Origin: Fragum whitleyi
Lineage: Eukaryota; Mollusca; Bivalvia; Cardiida; Cardiidae
Assembly: GCA_948146395.1 (NCBI GenBank)
Contig: OX411558.1
Span: 36,964,850-37,028,849 of the forward strand
Direction of reading: 5' to 3'
Length of the DNA: 64,000 bases
This document shows positions 47,846 through 60,449 of this stretch, piece after piece. The position numbers and the translations under genes were made by a program. Under the pieces are notes generated by a model, which was not told the DNA's origin, did not search any database, and saw only the letters and a program-made list of their open reading frames with translations. Positions within the stretch are counted from its first letter, which is position 1. Every line of letters starts with the position of its first letter.

Positions 47846-48189
47846 GGCGCATAACTGATAAAGGACAAATAACTGTCACGTTCAATAAATTTCATTTGTA
47901 AGTTGACCAGATAAATGACATTACGTGACCTTATGCATCTTTTGCTGATTATCGGCCTTTTTTTAACATGAAATAAACAAAATCGCACTATTTTTGTCCG
48001 ATATTCGTTGCAAACCAAAGAAAATATTCGAAAAACAGTTTGCCTTTAGAAATAATATCCTAAGTAAAATATTAAATTATTAAATATTTTTGGGCAATAG
48101 TTCCTCTAAATTATCGTGATTACATCGGTGTGCTCCGTCTACAATTATGTATACTTTTTAGGTGCAGTTCTTTTTTGTCTACATGAAAC

Positions 48190-48500
48190 ATGTATAATTT
48201 AATCAGCCTTGACATATTGATGGGTTTCGTTAAGTGTTGAAGAAAAAAAGATCATGGTGAAAGGTTCTAGACGAATTCCATTTTCGTTATTGGGGGTTAA
48301 TCCGATCACATTGCAGTATTTGCTTCAAGAAGATGTCATTTATTTCGATAAACCCTAATTACATATAAGACAAGAACTGTTATTTCCGGTAAAAAGCCAA
48401 ATCTGTGACTTCCGTTTTCTAAATACTCGCACAAAATCCTTTGTCCTCTAAATTTACCTTCTGTTTTATCCTTTGAACCCAAATGTTCATGATGTTTATT
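48190..48500 (+). repeat. Duplicated block anchor M' (copy 2) with a 34-codon frame
   Basis: Counterpart of 28310-28640. The 34-codon frame at 48254-48358 begins MVKGSRRIPFSLLGVNP. Confidence 0.6.
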
Positions 48501-48894
48501 TAAACGAAATTCTTAGTGGATAAAAATGAATTTCTTTTATGCATATTTCAAATTATCAGTTTTTAACAGATAACCTTGCCGCTTTGAACATTCAAGCTAC
48601 ATTTTTTAGATGAGTTGTTGTTAGTGCCGTACCCTTGTGAAATTCTTAAACATTGGAAAATGCACGAATTTCCGAATCTAACAACCAGGGTTTTTTTTTA
48701 GTTTTTTTCTATGAAGAACTGTGAAAGAGCAGCTTAAACAGATTACTATTTCTGGAGAAGCGTCTTTGAGAAGCGTTAATTGTTGCTAAAACTTGAATCT
48801 ACGCTCGAACGTAGACCATACATCGAATCGACCCTGTTTATCTTTTGAAACATCACATGTGTTTTCCACATATTCAGTCTGAGTCCTGCTGAAT
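48501..48894. other. No recognised feature
   Basis: AT-rich sequence; nothing recognisable. Confidence 0.4.
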
Positions 48895-48990
48895 TTACTT
48901 CTAGATTAAGCCCTCTTGATTTTGCTTCTTTGAGAAATCGCCGGTGCTCTGACTGAATTTTATTTAGGTTTAGTTTTTGATTCCCGTTCT
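48895..48990 (-). mobile_element. SINE-2 fragment, reverse
   Basis: TAGATTAAGCCCTCTTGATT then TTGCTTCTTTGAGAAAT aligns with 34758-34800, and a TTTTTGATTCCCG end recalls the B-box side. Confidence 0.45.
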
Positions 48991-49615
48991 ATGTTAAAGA
49001 ATTTACGAAACCAATCGTGTGTTACTAAATACTTCGGAACATTCGTGTTTTTTAAGCAACATTTTATATTTTTTAAGATCCTAAAGCAACGAATTTTAAA
49101 ATAACTATAAATTCAATAGGGCACTTAACTGATTTGGGGGCAAACGTATTAAATTTCAGAGTTCTAGGTCAAATGGTTCTAAGAAAATTCAATTGTTCCC
49201 TTGGAATTGACCTAACCTGAAAAAGGAAACAGTCAATGCCTTGTAAGTTAATTGGCAATTATTATAGAGAGATGGTTGTTTATGAGTAAGAGTGTATAAG
49301 ATGGTTCTAACAAAACTCTCATTTGTGACATTGACCTTTTACCTTTGACACTGCTAAACAACAGGGCATTTCCTCGGATCATACATCTACGAATTCACAT
49401 GACCATGGCCGTAAGTACAGCCATTTTCCGTCTACTTATACCTTTTTCATATTCAGTTTCAATTTTTTTGCAAACCGGTGACCAATATTACAATTCGCAC
49501 CAACAAATACGTTCCAAAGAAAGGGGGCATGGTTGGTTAAAGTAGGTTTCCCTTTCTCTCATAATCTCCAAATTTAGCAGAAAAAAAACTTAAATTCATG
49601 TTAGTCAAACTTTTT
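48991..49615. other. No recognised feature
   Basis: 49130-49400 has words like those of GTCC-element bodies (GGTCAAATGGTTCTAA, TGACCTTTTACC) without head or end. The 66-codon frame at 49345-49545 is unrecognised. Confidence 0.3.
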
Positions 49616-49619
49616 TTCA

Positions 49620-50050
49620 AAACTGATGAACAGTTAAGAACACCGTGAAATGACAAGATGAATGATTTTGGAATTGTTTTCGAGTTAAATTGAATAAGTG
49701 TGTTGAGCGAATTTAAAGTGAAAATCAAGGGAGGTACATGTAATCCAGTATCGCTAATTTTCTTCAAGATGAACACAATGAGCGATATATATTACCTCAC
49801 TTTATCAAAATATGCGTAAGTATTCTGTTATGCGACTTCTTGGACCAATCAGTCACTTTAAAATCCACACCAGCCAAAAAATCGTAGAATTTGACCAGTT
49901 TTAATAAAATATTAATCGTCTTGAACGATTTCGAAATGTTTTAAATTGATTTTTGAACGGTTTTAATCGATTTGAGTGGTGTTTGGAATGAATAAATTGA
50001 GCGCTGAGTAATTTGATTTGGTATGATTCGGATCAGTATGAGGGACAATT
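49620..50050 (+). repeat. G-type repeat, long form (copy 2)
   Basis: Matches 25370-25672 on the same strand, including GAGCGATATATATTACCTCA, GACCAATCAGTCACTTTAAA and the end GTGTTTGGAATGAATAAATT then GAGCGCTGAGTAA. Confidence 0.6.
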
Positions 50051-50334
50051 TCATAATGATTCACATTGTCTTTTATATCGTTGGATAGATATTAACACCA
50101 AAGAGAGACCATCATATGCTTGTAACCCCGGAATTGTTCAAATTTAGCACTGTCAGACTACAAAGGATTTCAATCGAAATTAATTTTCTTTACCTAAAAC
50201 TAAATGATTTTTGGTAAATTAATAACAAGTCTCATATACAAATGTTCGACAGTATTTGGCTACAGAATTTAAATCTATTATCAGCACCAAAGCCACCGGT
50301 TCTTAATAACTTTTACCTTTATCAATCTTTCCAG

Positions 50335-50575
50335 TGAAATAATAACAAAAATATACCCCGCTTGTATTCAGTTCTACCTATCTGACGTTAATCGTATTAA
50401 AAAAGTGACGTCATCATATACTTTACATAGGAATCACGTGCAAAATGACACACTTTCAGTGAATTTGTCCCTATTTTTTACCATTCGCCCCTTTAGAGAT
50501 TTACAATAATCGTTTGTTTTTCGGGAGAGATCGATGAATATTCCATTTCGTGAACAACAAAAGCCTTTTTTATTT
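50335..50575 (+). mobile_element. MITE family A, copy 4 (truncated)
   Basis: CTGACGTTAATCG and the exact octamer TGACGTCA (50406-50413), then CACGTGCAAAATGACACACT, AATAATCGTTTGTTTTTCGG and GTGAACAACAAAAGCC. It stops there; the second hairpin arm is missing. Confidence 0.6.
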
Positions 50576-50699
50576 CGTCTTACAAAAAATGTACAGTGAC
50601 AATATTTCTTGATTGATTTTGAGTAGATTCTAAAACATAAACATATGATTTTCTCTTTGGTGGAACTAGGCGACTTTATATTTTGACACTGCACAAGTG

Positions 50700-50945
50700 C
50701 TCTTTAAACTTAATATCAATAATGATTGGGTATTTTTATTGACTGAATTCACCGCCTTAAAATGTTATAATGGCAAATAGAAAAGGTTTCAACACAAATG
50801 ATGTAACCACATAATATTGTGTAATTAAAGATGTTTTATGCAATTTCGTCCCTGTTAGGTTTTCTATGTAGGTATTCGGTATCCATACTCAATTGGAAGA
50901 AACAAGACAGTTCTCTGACAGTGTTCGTCAACCTAAGTATTTAAA
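50700..50945 (+). repeat. Duplicated block anchor Z (copy 2)
   Basis: AGGTTTTCTATGTAGGTATT and 'acagtgttcgtcaac' match 29584-29670. The upstream half (ACACAAATGATGTAA) matches 54570-54585. Confidence 0.55.
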
Positions 50946-52972
50946 GTGATGAAAGTAATGTACGCACTGTAAATAGGTCACTGAATATTTGGATAGGCTA
51001 ATGCATTTCATATGTACTACTCAACTTTTGCTAGTGAACGAAATGGTAGACAAATGTATTTTACAAATAACAAGTTCAATCTAGTCTTTCAAAGTGAACA
51101 GAATATAATCTTATTTTCAAAGAGAGCACCGCATTCGCATAACAAAGCTCGGCTGTGGGCGCTTGAAAATGCAAATGATATAAATAAGAAAGGGGTATAA
51201 TTCTCACACAAATGACTCCAGAGTTATCCCTTTGCTTTTGCGAGAATAAACACACTTGTCAAGTTGCAAAAAAAGATATCTTAAATAACAACAAAGATAT
51301 GACCAAAAGTAAATTTTACAACGTCAATACCAACGTAAAACAAAGCGCTAACGTCGATTAAGGTGTCAACTTTATTACAATAGCTCGAGCTCAGAAATGA
51401 ATAAAGATTGTAAACGTTTTTTTTTTTTAATTTAGAGAATCGTATTAGAGAAACAATAAATATTATTTCGGTTTTGAATCCGAGCATGAGTTGAGAAGTA
51501 TGGCACACAATGCAATAACATTCTTCTACTCGTATCAATCGGATATACTCATTGTTGAATCGCTTACATCGTTATGCATTTTCATGGTGCACTTCTATCA
51601 TATAATCTATTTGACAAATCTTTGAAAATGGGTAAAAGTGTATTTACAAATGAAAAGATGTAGCTTGTATATTCTGGACATAACAAGGATTCAGTATACA
51701 ATTTTAAATATCCTGTCACTAGATATAATATTTTCTGCTTAAAGGGGGTGGGATGATAAAACTTGTTGATGCCAGGTCACTTGATTACGTGAACACTTTT
51801 ACATTTCACATGGTAACGTGATACGCCGGATTTTCTTTTGCGGTTGTTAGGTCTAAAAGAGTCCCTAATAACACATGTTTTCTTTAAAATTTGTGAGTCG
51901 ACTTCAATGCATTCTCATTTTTCTAAAATTTAAATCGAGACTACATCTATGATGTAGTACATGACTCATGACGTTATGAAAAACTTATGTGCTTACATTC
52001 AACACCGAAAACCGTTATGACAGCTGTTACTTTTAATGTTTTTGAGTTGTTAAAGTTGCCTCGAAAATAATCTTATTTGAAGAAACTTAACAAAAGGTAA
52101 GTTTTCCTTTCAATTTATCTATATAAAAATATGATCCTCATTTGAACGCAAATCTTGACCAAATCTTTAAAACCAACAAGTGCAATAGTAACCAAATGGC
52201 AATCGATAAAATTACCTTAGGGCAAATCATTGATTAAATTGATGAGAAAATATAAGGAAACAACCCTCCTTGGGTCTATAACGGCCTATTGTCCGTGATT
52301 CAATCTCTATATAGGAACAGATTTCTGTACTTTCAGTACTTTGATTTCATAATTTTGATAAAAAGTTACACTAAAATGAAATTTCCCAACAGAAAAATAT
52401 AAAGTGATACATCTAGAACCATTTCCTGCTAAATTTTATGAAAAGATGATTGAATATACCTTTTCAAATCCAGCTCATCTATTCTTTATGAGAAAAAGTG
52501 AACTTGTTGACCTTTGACTTCAATAATTCGTAAAAGCCCTAACCGCCAAGTTGCAGACTTTCAGAATATACTTGATAGACATTGGGCTTTCAAAAACACA
52601 TGGTTCCGAAAATTTTTCTGTGCATAAAATACAAGGAAGAAATAAGACCACGATTAGTTTCATATGCTCGATAGCGTAAGAAGCGTTCCGGAATCGGTAG
52701 TGCTCGTCGCGCAGAGTTATTATAGCGTCTATCTTGAACGCGTCTCAAGCTCTTTCGGAGAATGACTGGTTGCTTAGCAAAAAATGTGATTCGACTGAAA
52801 GCTTAATTCCACAAATACATTGGGAATGCAGTTTCTGATTATAGAAAGCCATTAAAAATAATTGTTTTTATAAAGATCCTACCCTTTAAATGAATATGTG
52901 TACACAACGAAGTCGAAAACGCCCCAAGTAAGCACTTCGTTCAAAATCATGAATGCACTTTCCTTTTCTGAA
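50946..52972. other. No recognised feature
   Basis: About 2 kb of AT-rich sequence. Frames of 62-85 codons at 51012-51538 are unrecognised. TACTTTCAGTACTTTGAT occurs at 52329-52346. Confidence 0.4.
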
Positions 52973-53196
52973 CCCTCCAGGGTTCTATCCTCGACGGCGG
53001 CACTCAGCCTTTCCGTATACCACCAATTGGTTGATAATCATAGCCTGTGTTGGACAGCAGCTGGAGGCTAGGAAAGGATGTGATGGTAGTAATGGTGGGA
53101 GAAATACCACGAATCCATTTTAAGGTGCTCCAGCCGCCGCGATTTGACTTAAATAATGTTGAAAGCGGCATAAAACCCCATTCAAACGGACAAACA
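52973..53196 (+). mobile_element. SINE-1, 5'-truncated copy
   Basis: Starts inside the tRNA-like head (CCTCCAGGGTTCTATCCTCG then ACGGCGG), then GCAGCTGGAGGCTAGGAAAG, GTAGTAATGGTGGGAGAAAT, CCGCCGCGATTTGAC and the tail GAAAGCGGCATAAAACCCCA. Confidence 0.75.
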
Positions 53197-53297
53197 TCTT
53201 TTCTGAACCCTAATGCAGGATTTGTCCTTCGTCCAAAGATTATCTAGATGCGATCTGAAAACAATCGGATAATAATAATAATAAAATCTTAATTTAA

Positions 53298-54029
53298 AGC
53301 CCCGTTCCCACTGTCACGGTTTGGACCCCCGGTTAGTCCCGGATGAGTGGTCCGGGGGAAACCGTGACAAACCGGGAATACAACCATGGCGGCACCGTGA
53401 ATATCCTGGACCATCCGGGATGAACCTTGTTGATCCGGCAACCGACCCCGGATGTTTTAAAATGTTTAATACAACCGGCAGTCACCGGGGCTCACCGGGA
53501 GGATGTCAAGAATCGGCTTAATCCGGAGAAACACCGGCATATTCCGGGGCAAGTCCGGTTCTCTACCCTGGCTCAACCGTGATAGTCCCTGATGATCCGT
53601 GGACATTTTCAGCTTAGCCCCGTTCCCACTGTCACGGTTTGGACCCCCGGTTAGTCCCGGATGAGTGGTCCGGGGGAAACCGTGACAAACCGGGAATACA
53701 ACCGTGATATGAAGGGGCGATACCGGCGGCTACCGGTGCGCTACCGGCGACGACCGGGGTTACAAGGGGTCGTACCGGGATCAACCGGGATCACGCCGGC
53801 CCCTGCACCGTAAATACACCGTGGCAAACCGGGAACAAATCGGGATAGTCCGGGGTCGAACGGGAAGATCCTGCTAGTAAACCGGGGGTACACCGGGGCA
53901 ATGTCGGGAATATGGGAATATGAATCATTTTTTAGAGAAAAGATCCCGGATCATCCCGGAATACCGGCTCTTTCCCCACCGGGAGGTACCGTGGGTGTCC
54001 GGGACCAATACCGTGACAGTGGTAACGTG
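53298..54029. mobile_element. GC-rich TTAA-flanked element with phased CCGG words
   Basis: Flanked by TTAA at 53294-53297 and 54030-54033. The left end AGCCCCGTTCCCACTGTCAC and the inverse of the right end CACGTTACCACTGTCACGGT share CACTGTCACGG as terminal repeats. The interior is GC-rich against AT-rich surroundings and is built of NCCGG/ACCGTG words about 10-11 bp apart. The left 88 bp recur exactly at 53616-53703. The TTAA duplication recalls piggyBac-type integration, but no transposase is present. The 66-codon frames at 53047-53247 and 53321-53521 are incidental. Confidence 0.65.
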
Positions 54030-54465
54030 TTAAGATACGTATTAAAACATCTTATATTCTACATGGCCTTCTAGCATTGAAAGATCAAAAGAAAATTAAA
54101 TCTTAAACAAATATATCTATCTCACACATGCACAGGCATACCAACACAACCGCACACATTTCTTATCCGTTTCATTAACATATGCAAGCAATTAATTGAA
54201 AACATTGATGCAATGTATACGATGAAAGAAATATGTGTGACAATCTTGATAGAAATACGAAAACAAGTTTAATCAAAATCAGTACTCAAACTTATATTTT
54301 CGATTGAAAAAAGAACTTGTCATTTTCATCTTTTCATCGAACAAATTTTAATTCCAGTGATATTAAACGGGATTTTTTTTTTTTAGTATTTACTAATCAG
54401 AAAGAACAATATCACAACAAAAGGGATTGCCTTTGTTTAACCCTTTGGTGGAAATGCTTCTTACT
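54030..54465. other. No recognised feature
   Basis: AT-rich sequence; nothing recognisable. Confidence 0.4.
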
Positions 54466-54469
54466 TTAG

Positions 54470-54720
54470 AATTTCTTAGAAATTGAGCAACCCATGTTAA
54501 TTTCAATACGTTCCTGTCGGTGATTTAATTCGCAGTGATGTTATATGTATGGTAGAAAGGATTTTACTTACACAAATGATATAATCTTGAAGGTACCACC
54601 TGATCTTCTGTAATGGAAGAAATTTACATGCAAATTCATTCTCTCATGGGTGTTTCATGTTGGTATTTGATAACAATTTACAATTGGGAAAAAAGGTCGG
54701 TAATGCTATAATAAAGGGAT
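54470..54720 (+). repeat. Anchor Z (third copy)
   Basis: ATCTTGAAGGTACCACCTGA, ATGCAAATTCATTCTC and 'ttggtatttgataac' match 29515-29610. Confidence 0.55.
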
Positions 54721-57700
54721 TTATCATGATAACATCTATATAAAAAATAATCACATTACAAAACCAAAGCGCTAATAACGCTGAAGGACTGGTTTATAAA
54801 GAGGAAAGGTGACATTTGAAGGTATGCACTCCAATTTTTTATTCTTTTTAGCAAGGCTTTTTTGGGCGAAGGAAACCAAGGGTTCCAATTCCCCATAGGG
54901 ATCGTAAGCCACATTCCGAACTCACTTCAAAGGAAAAAAATGTTGAACGGTGTGGTATGCTCTCTATATGGCACTGAGACCACCGAAAACAACTAATTCC
55001 CAAGGTATATATTACTACGCCCGATACCGCTTTGGAGACATGAGCAACTCGCGTTTTTATAAATTTCGTTCAGTTGATTGGTTTGCTACTAGCCAGTCAA
55101 TTTATCCATTCGATCATTCCGTCTAACAATCGTAGTAATGCTGTTTTTCTATTAGTGAGAAAGTGTTAAATAGCAGCATTTTCTTCTTTTCCCTATTAGC
55201 AAGGTCATCCGTTGAGATCAAATATAAAAGCTATGTATCTTTAACTGAGCAGTGATTTTGGCAGTGATAAGTAAGAAAATATCTGGTATACATGATAAGG
55301 ACAAGGTGAATAATCAAGGTTATATTCCAGAAAATTGACCTCGTGTGTTGTTCCGTCTATCCAGTTCCCTCAAATTCAGTACTATCAGTACTTTGATTTT
55401 AGCAAAGCGTAGTGATAGGCAAGCACTGCGTTGAACACACAATGTACGTCGTGTCGCACAAAAGATGATGACGTATACTAGACCTTTTTTGTGCGCGCAA
55501 GGGGAAAGTAAAGCTTCGTAGTACAAACGTTGTTCGGTTTTTGACTAGATTATCTTTTTCCTAGGCAATTTCCAGGATTTAGGGTTGTTATCTACTAATC
55601 CAGGCCAAAACACCTAAGTGGAATCAGTAGGAAAAGAGATATCAGAATCATAAATCAAGAAATTAATGATCGTGACAAATCGGCAGACTTAATTTTGAAT
55701 CGTTATGGATAGGGAGTTCTTAAACCTATTGGTGCTAGAGTGATGATGCGTGAGAGTGATGATGCGTGATGATAGTTTGTCATAAAGGGACCAAATGTTA
55801 TAACTGAACAGTATAAGTGTTTAGCCATGGGATAAAACAGAGCGTCAATGAAATGATCCCAGCAAGATTTACTTGTCCCATGCGCCTCTCATACACATGC
55901 AAATTGTTTCACGGCTACCAAACAAATTCAACTGGTTCAGATTTCACTTAAATGAAATAGTGTCTCAACTCCCACACTTAATCGAAGTTTTAATTGTACG
56001 TTTTAGCGAATCGTTGGATTTTCAGAAAGATCGACATGGTATTAAATGCGTACCTGAATGTGAATAATGTTAAATTCCTAATATTCTGTTTTAAACAACT
56101 AATATTGTAACTCTTGATTACTCTAGCTTAGCTAACAAGGTTTAGGGTCGCCTATCAACGATAAACGTCTCCGTACATGCACGGTAACAAAGATAGAATC
56201 GAAATATGCATGAATATAGCCTAGCTTATCGGAGTATTAACTATCCGCTCTAAGGAAAGCCACTGACACAAATTTCTTTTTATGAACAACATTAAGTATT
56301 AATTAGCGACCCGCAGGCACCGCTCCTTGATTCAATCTCGACACTACACTTGAATATTAAAAAAGTCATTTATGGTCAAGGACATGAAACAAATGAATCA
56401 TTGAATTGATACTTTATCGAAGTTAAGACGTATAAGTCGCCCCTTTACTAATATATTTGAAAGAAAACGACGGGAAAAGGAGGTGGTCCACATCGCGGTA
56501 TGGATTAATGTTTTGTTTTATTAGTTATTTTTTCTGGTTGATAGCAAGGACATTGGTTATCTTACCGCCTAAAATAAAGTGAACATGTTTTTTCGATCTT
56601 TAATTCATTATGAAGATGTGGAATATTTGTATTGCATAATAATTTGTTAAATGCATAGCTTTTATATATATATATCAATCAAGAGCATAGTTAAGATTCT
56701 GTTCAGACTGTGCAGCTAAACAGGCTGGTCAGAAGTTTTCCAGTTACAATTGGTGCAGCTCAAGGACAGATATTAAGCTAAAAATTTCATTTGACCTGTG
56801 ACATTCTGGTGCAAAACGAAGTCACTAATTCAGCTGATCACAAGTTTTGATTGATTAGAATCAGACATGATGACAACATTTTTTACTTTTTTTCTCGTCG
56901 CACGGGAAATTCGTCACACGAAATAAAGCAGTGTTGCATTCCTTGTTTTTATTCATTTTTCAATTTTAAAGCTTTGGACGTAATGCAAATCTTTTGACTT
57001 TTATGCAGGACCTTTATTTAACCTTCTTCCTACGTTAACAATTTTAAATTCTTCCTTAAAACAAGGATTTTCCCGTAGATTTTGCATAAATGTTCATTTC
57101 AAACAAATACCGGTTATCAGATAAAGTCTATCCTCTTTCCTATAATTTTTTGTTTTAGTAAAATGCAACTGTATAAGAACCTCCGCATATACCGACTTTA
57201 TCAATCCAAATTTCTCAATGAACAATTTTGAAACGTAGCTTTTGCGCACAAAGTAGTCATCTAACAAATCTGACGCATTATTCAGATAACTTTACAATTT
57301 TGCTACATGATATATACTTTTATCATAGTCTTTTAACAAATTTCATCTTGAAGGCCTGGTCATTTTCATTGCATTTATCAATGAGATTGTTATTGTAAAT
57401 CATAAGAGATGTATGTGAAAAGAGTTTTCATTCTAGACGGAAGGAGAGATCCGATGATCATAAATCATAAGTAATTCGATGCCATCATTTTTGACAGGCT
57501 GTCGATACTATGTGCTTCATGGTATATCTGTACCTAAAATGTATAAACGTGCATTTTTTCAGTCTTCATCGTGCGTCCACGACTAATTTGTTTAAGCGTG
57601 AATATTCTCAGGCAAAATGAACGATGGCGGTGACATTTTAGATTTCAGATCTAAATATTTCCACTCAACTTCCAAAAACCGTTATTCGGGTAACTCCTTG

Positions 57701-59050
57701 CCGATTAGAATGAGTACGTCATAATATGGTTGCGTTGAGAAATAACTCATATGATAATTGCTTTAGCCCTCTTTTATCTAATCAAAGTTTAGGCAAATAT
57801 TTGGTTTTAAAAGATGATGCTTGACAAAAATATTACCTATCTCAACATCAATATTCTTTTAATTCCTTTGAAAAAATATTTGTGTATTTTGTCTCTGTAT
57901 CTAATCGTTCTACGGTGTATCTTCTTTCAATTTTAAGCATAGCTATGGCATGCGATTCAACATTATCTAGGAGCAGGCACATTTGTAATCTTACCGCTTA
58001 GAATAGAGTGAACTGTTTCTTTTCTGCACATTTGTAAGCCCTTTTGACAGTGTTTGAGACTTTTAATATCCACAAAACATAACAAGGAGCGTATTTTTTT
58101 CTAAAGAGGAATTTCCAAGCGCAGTAAGCATGCTTTAAGTCGGGCAACACAACAAAATGTTCCTAAACATTTTTTTCTTATTTGAAAAAAAAAATGCAAT
58201 GAAATAAGCCAATATTAATAGATGAATTATTGTAACCTTTCAAGCATAAATAATTACCATGTATTTCGAACAATGCGAAGGATATTAATGACAAAATTAC
58301 TCTTACTGATTTAGTTTTCTTAGAAATGCAAATCACTTTTTATCTTTCTGGAAATTTCACATTAATATTGATCAAACTTGTGCCACTTGAGTGTACACAA
58401 AAAGCTTTTGATCAAGACCGTCTATACATACAAACTTCGACAATATTCATCTTTATAACTTATAATTGCAATCCAATAAAATAAAGAACTCTGATTGGTA
58501 TAAATCGCGTCACTTGGGGAAATCCATTGCACTTTATTTCTGTATAAAATGCAATAGGTCTTTCGGGAAACCCCCGAAATTCGATCTGCAAGTTCTGTGT
58601 CGTAGGAACTCGAATTAACCTATTTCCCGATCATCAACGCATCATTGCTATTCAATCTATTATGAATTAATATATTTTCGAAAGAATTTACCATAACAGG
58701 CATGCAGTTCTGATACTGAGCCGACCTAAACTTAGAAAACATTGAGTCGACGAAGACCTTCAAGCAACCCTCTCAACAAAGACCGACCACGCCGTTTTCG
58801 TTCAAAAATACAGACTTACCTGGCAGAAACAAGCTTATTTGTCATAAGTACCTCTACGAATTTTAATGTTGTCTTTTATTTGTGTATAGCTATCATTTGT
58901 TTTACTATATGACAATTCACTTCGATAGTGAGATAAACAATGCATGATCTAAAAATAGATCGTGTAATTTATACGCGCAGAAAGTAGACTTGAAGCTTTG
59001 GTGTTGGGCTGAGTATTTTAATAGATTCTTCGATCTAGAGATTTGCAATT
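54721..59050. other. No recognised gene or named element
   Basis: Over 4 kb of AT-rich sequence. Noted only: a CAGTACTTTGATTT motif near 55390; two related phrases near 56548 (TTGGTTATCTTACCGCCTAA) and 57983 (TTTGTAATCTTACCGCTTAG); and a palindrome-prone patch near 58530-58600. Frames at 55320-55526 and 55873-56067 have no recognisable domain. Confidence 0.4.
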
Positions 59051-59054
59051 ATAA

Positions 59055-59211
59055 GGGACGAGTGTCTTTTTCACTGCGTTTATTGGGGTATAAAGTGCAA
59101 TTGCCTTAGCCCATGGCTTAATCATAACGCCCTACGGGCGTTATTTGCCATGTGCTAAGGCAATTGCACTTTATACCCCAATAAACGCAATGAAAAAGAC
59201 ACTCATCCCTT
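59055..59211. repeat. Near-perfect palindrome with about 75-bp arms
   Basis: GGGACGAGTGTCTTTTTCAC... runs inward to the centre AACGCCCTACGGGCGTT and is mirrored out to ...AAAGACACTCATCCC. The arms contain TTATTGGGGTATAAAGTGCA and its complement. Mismatches are few (about six by eye). Probably a young fold-back MITE; a hairpin RNA source is possible. Confidence 0.8.
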
Positions 59212-60448
59212 TAATAATCATTCGCATAAAGTTTCATTGAAAGTTAGTCAAAAAAAGAAAACTGTCGCTAAGCTGACATCAATCACGGTTTATCTTTCCT
59301 TCCTTCCTTTCCATTCAATGTACCCATTTGTCAACATTGATTTAACTTTTCAATAATCAAGCTTTGCAACATTAATTGTGAAGAGAGTTGTAAACATAGT
59401 CCACCAAAGCTTGGTTTGTCATGAACAGCACAAGAAATGTTCGTAGGATTTCATAATTAACTTTTGCATATATTTTTTAAGAGAATTTTGCATGCAACAT
59501 TCTTGATCTTAAATATCGTCATACGGCGACCAAAACATTATCAGTAAGATATTCGGCGCGTACTGGCGCCAGTCCTGAGTTTGGTGCAAACTATTTCCAC
59601 CGTTTTGTCATCATGAACGCATGGGGATATGAACATTATTATCAATTTATGTGATTTAAGCCTTCCGCATGCAGTCTGTAGGTAGCCACCAACACAGCGT
59701 TTCTTTATATGTTCAGTGATGAGTCTTAATTCATTGCGCACGTGCGACATTATTTGATTTATCTTACAAGGAGTAAACGTAAAGATAAGATGTCTGTTTT
59801 ACTTTCAGAAATTTACGGAATGCCCTGTACTGTCCTGATTTCACCTGTCTGATAACATAAATTATAATACGATGGCGTTAAACGCATATATGAAATAAGA
59901 AAGAAATTACATGGAACAATAAAATTCATATGTCGTGTGTTTTTACAGTGTACATGGACAGCTCCGCCCATTTTCTACTCAACGTCATCTTTTAGCGCGA
60001 ACTTCAGACTTTATTCGGAGTCACATCAACGCGAAAATGAAATTATTTCATAAATGATATTAGGCAGTCTAATTTTAGAACCAGGGTGCATTTTCATGAT
60101 CCTAACCACAACCCCTTTTGCTTGATTTTCAGTGATTTTAAGAGTTTCAAAACATTTTTAAACATGAAAAACTAGTTCGTGATAATCTGATCTCGGCTGT
60201 AAGATTTTTTCATGACGAATCATGATAAATTCCTACAACCTTAACTTGAAAACCTTGATATTCCGTGCATGATAAAGAAATAGTTCGTCGGTGAGCAACC
60301 AAAAACTAGTCATTTTCACCTTTAACACCAGCGTCTTTGGATTAGACTACTTGAGCTGTCACTTGGAATTTAGCATGACAAATAACACAAAGAGTAAAGA
60401 TAAAAATATGTGATTCAAAGAATGACCGGGATCTTTACGAATATTTGA
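59212..60448. other. No recognised feature
   Basis: A 69-codon reverse frame at 59541-59750 is unrecognised. Otherwise AT-rich sequence. Confidence 0.4.
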
Positions 60449-60449
60449 T

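Noticed and set aside
47641..48018. 125-codon reverse frame
   Set aside because: It is antisense to an old SINE-1 copy and has no recognisable domain.
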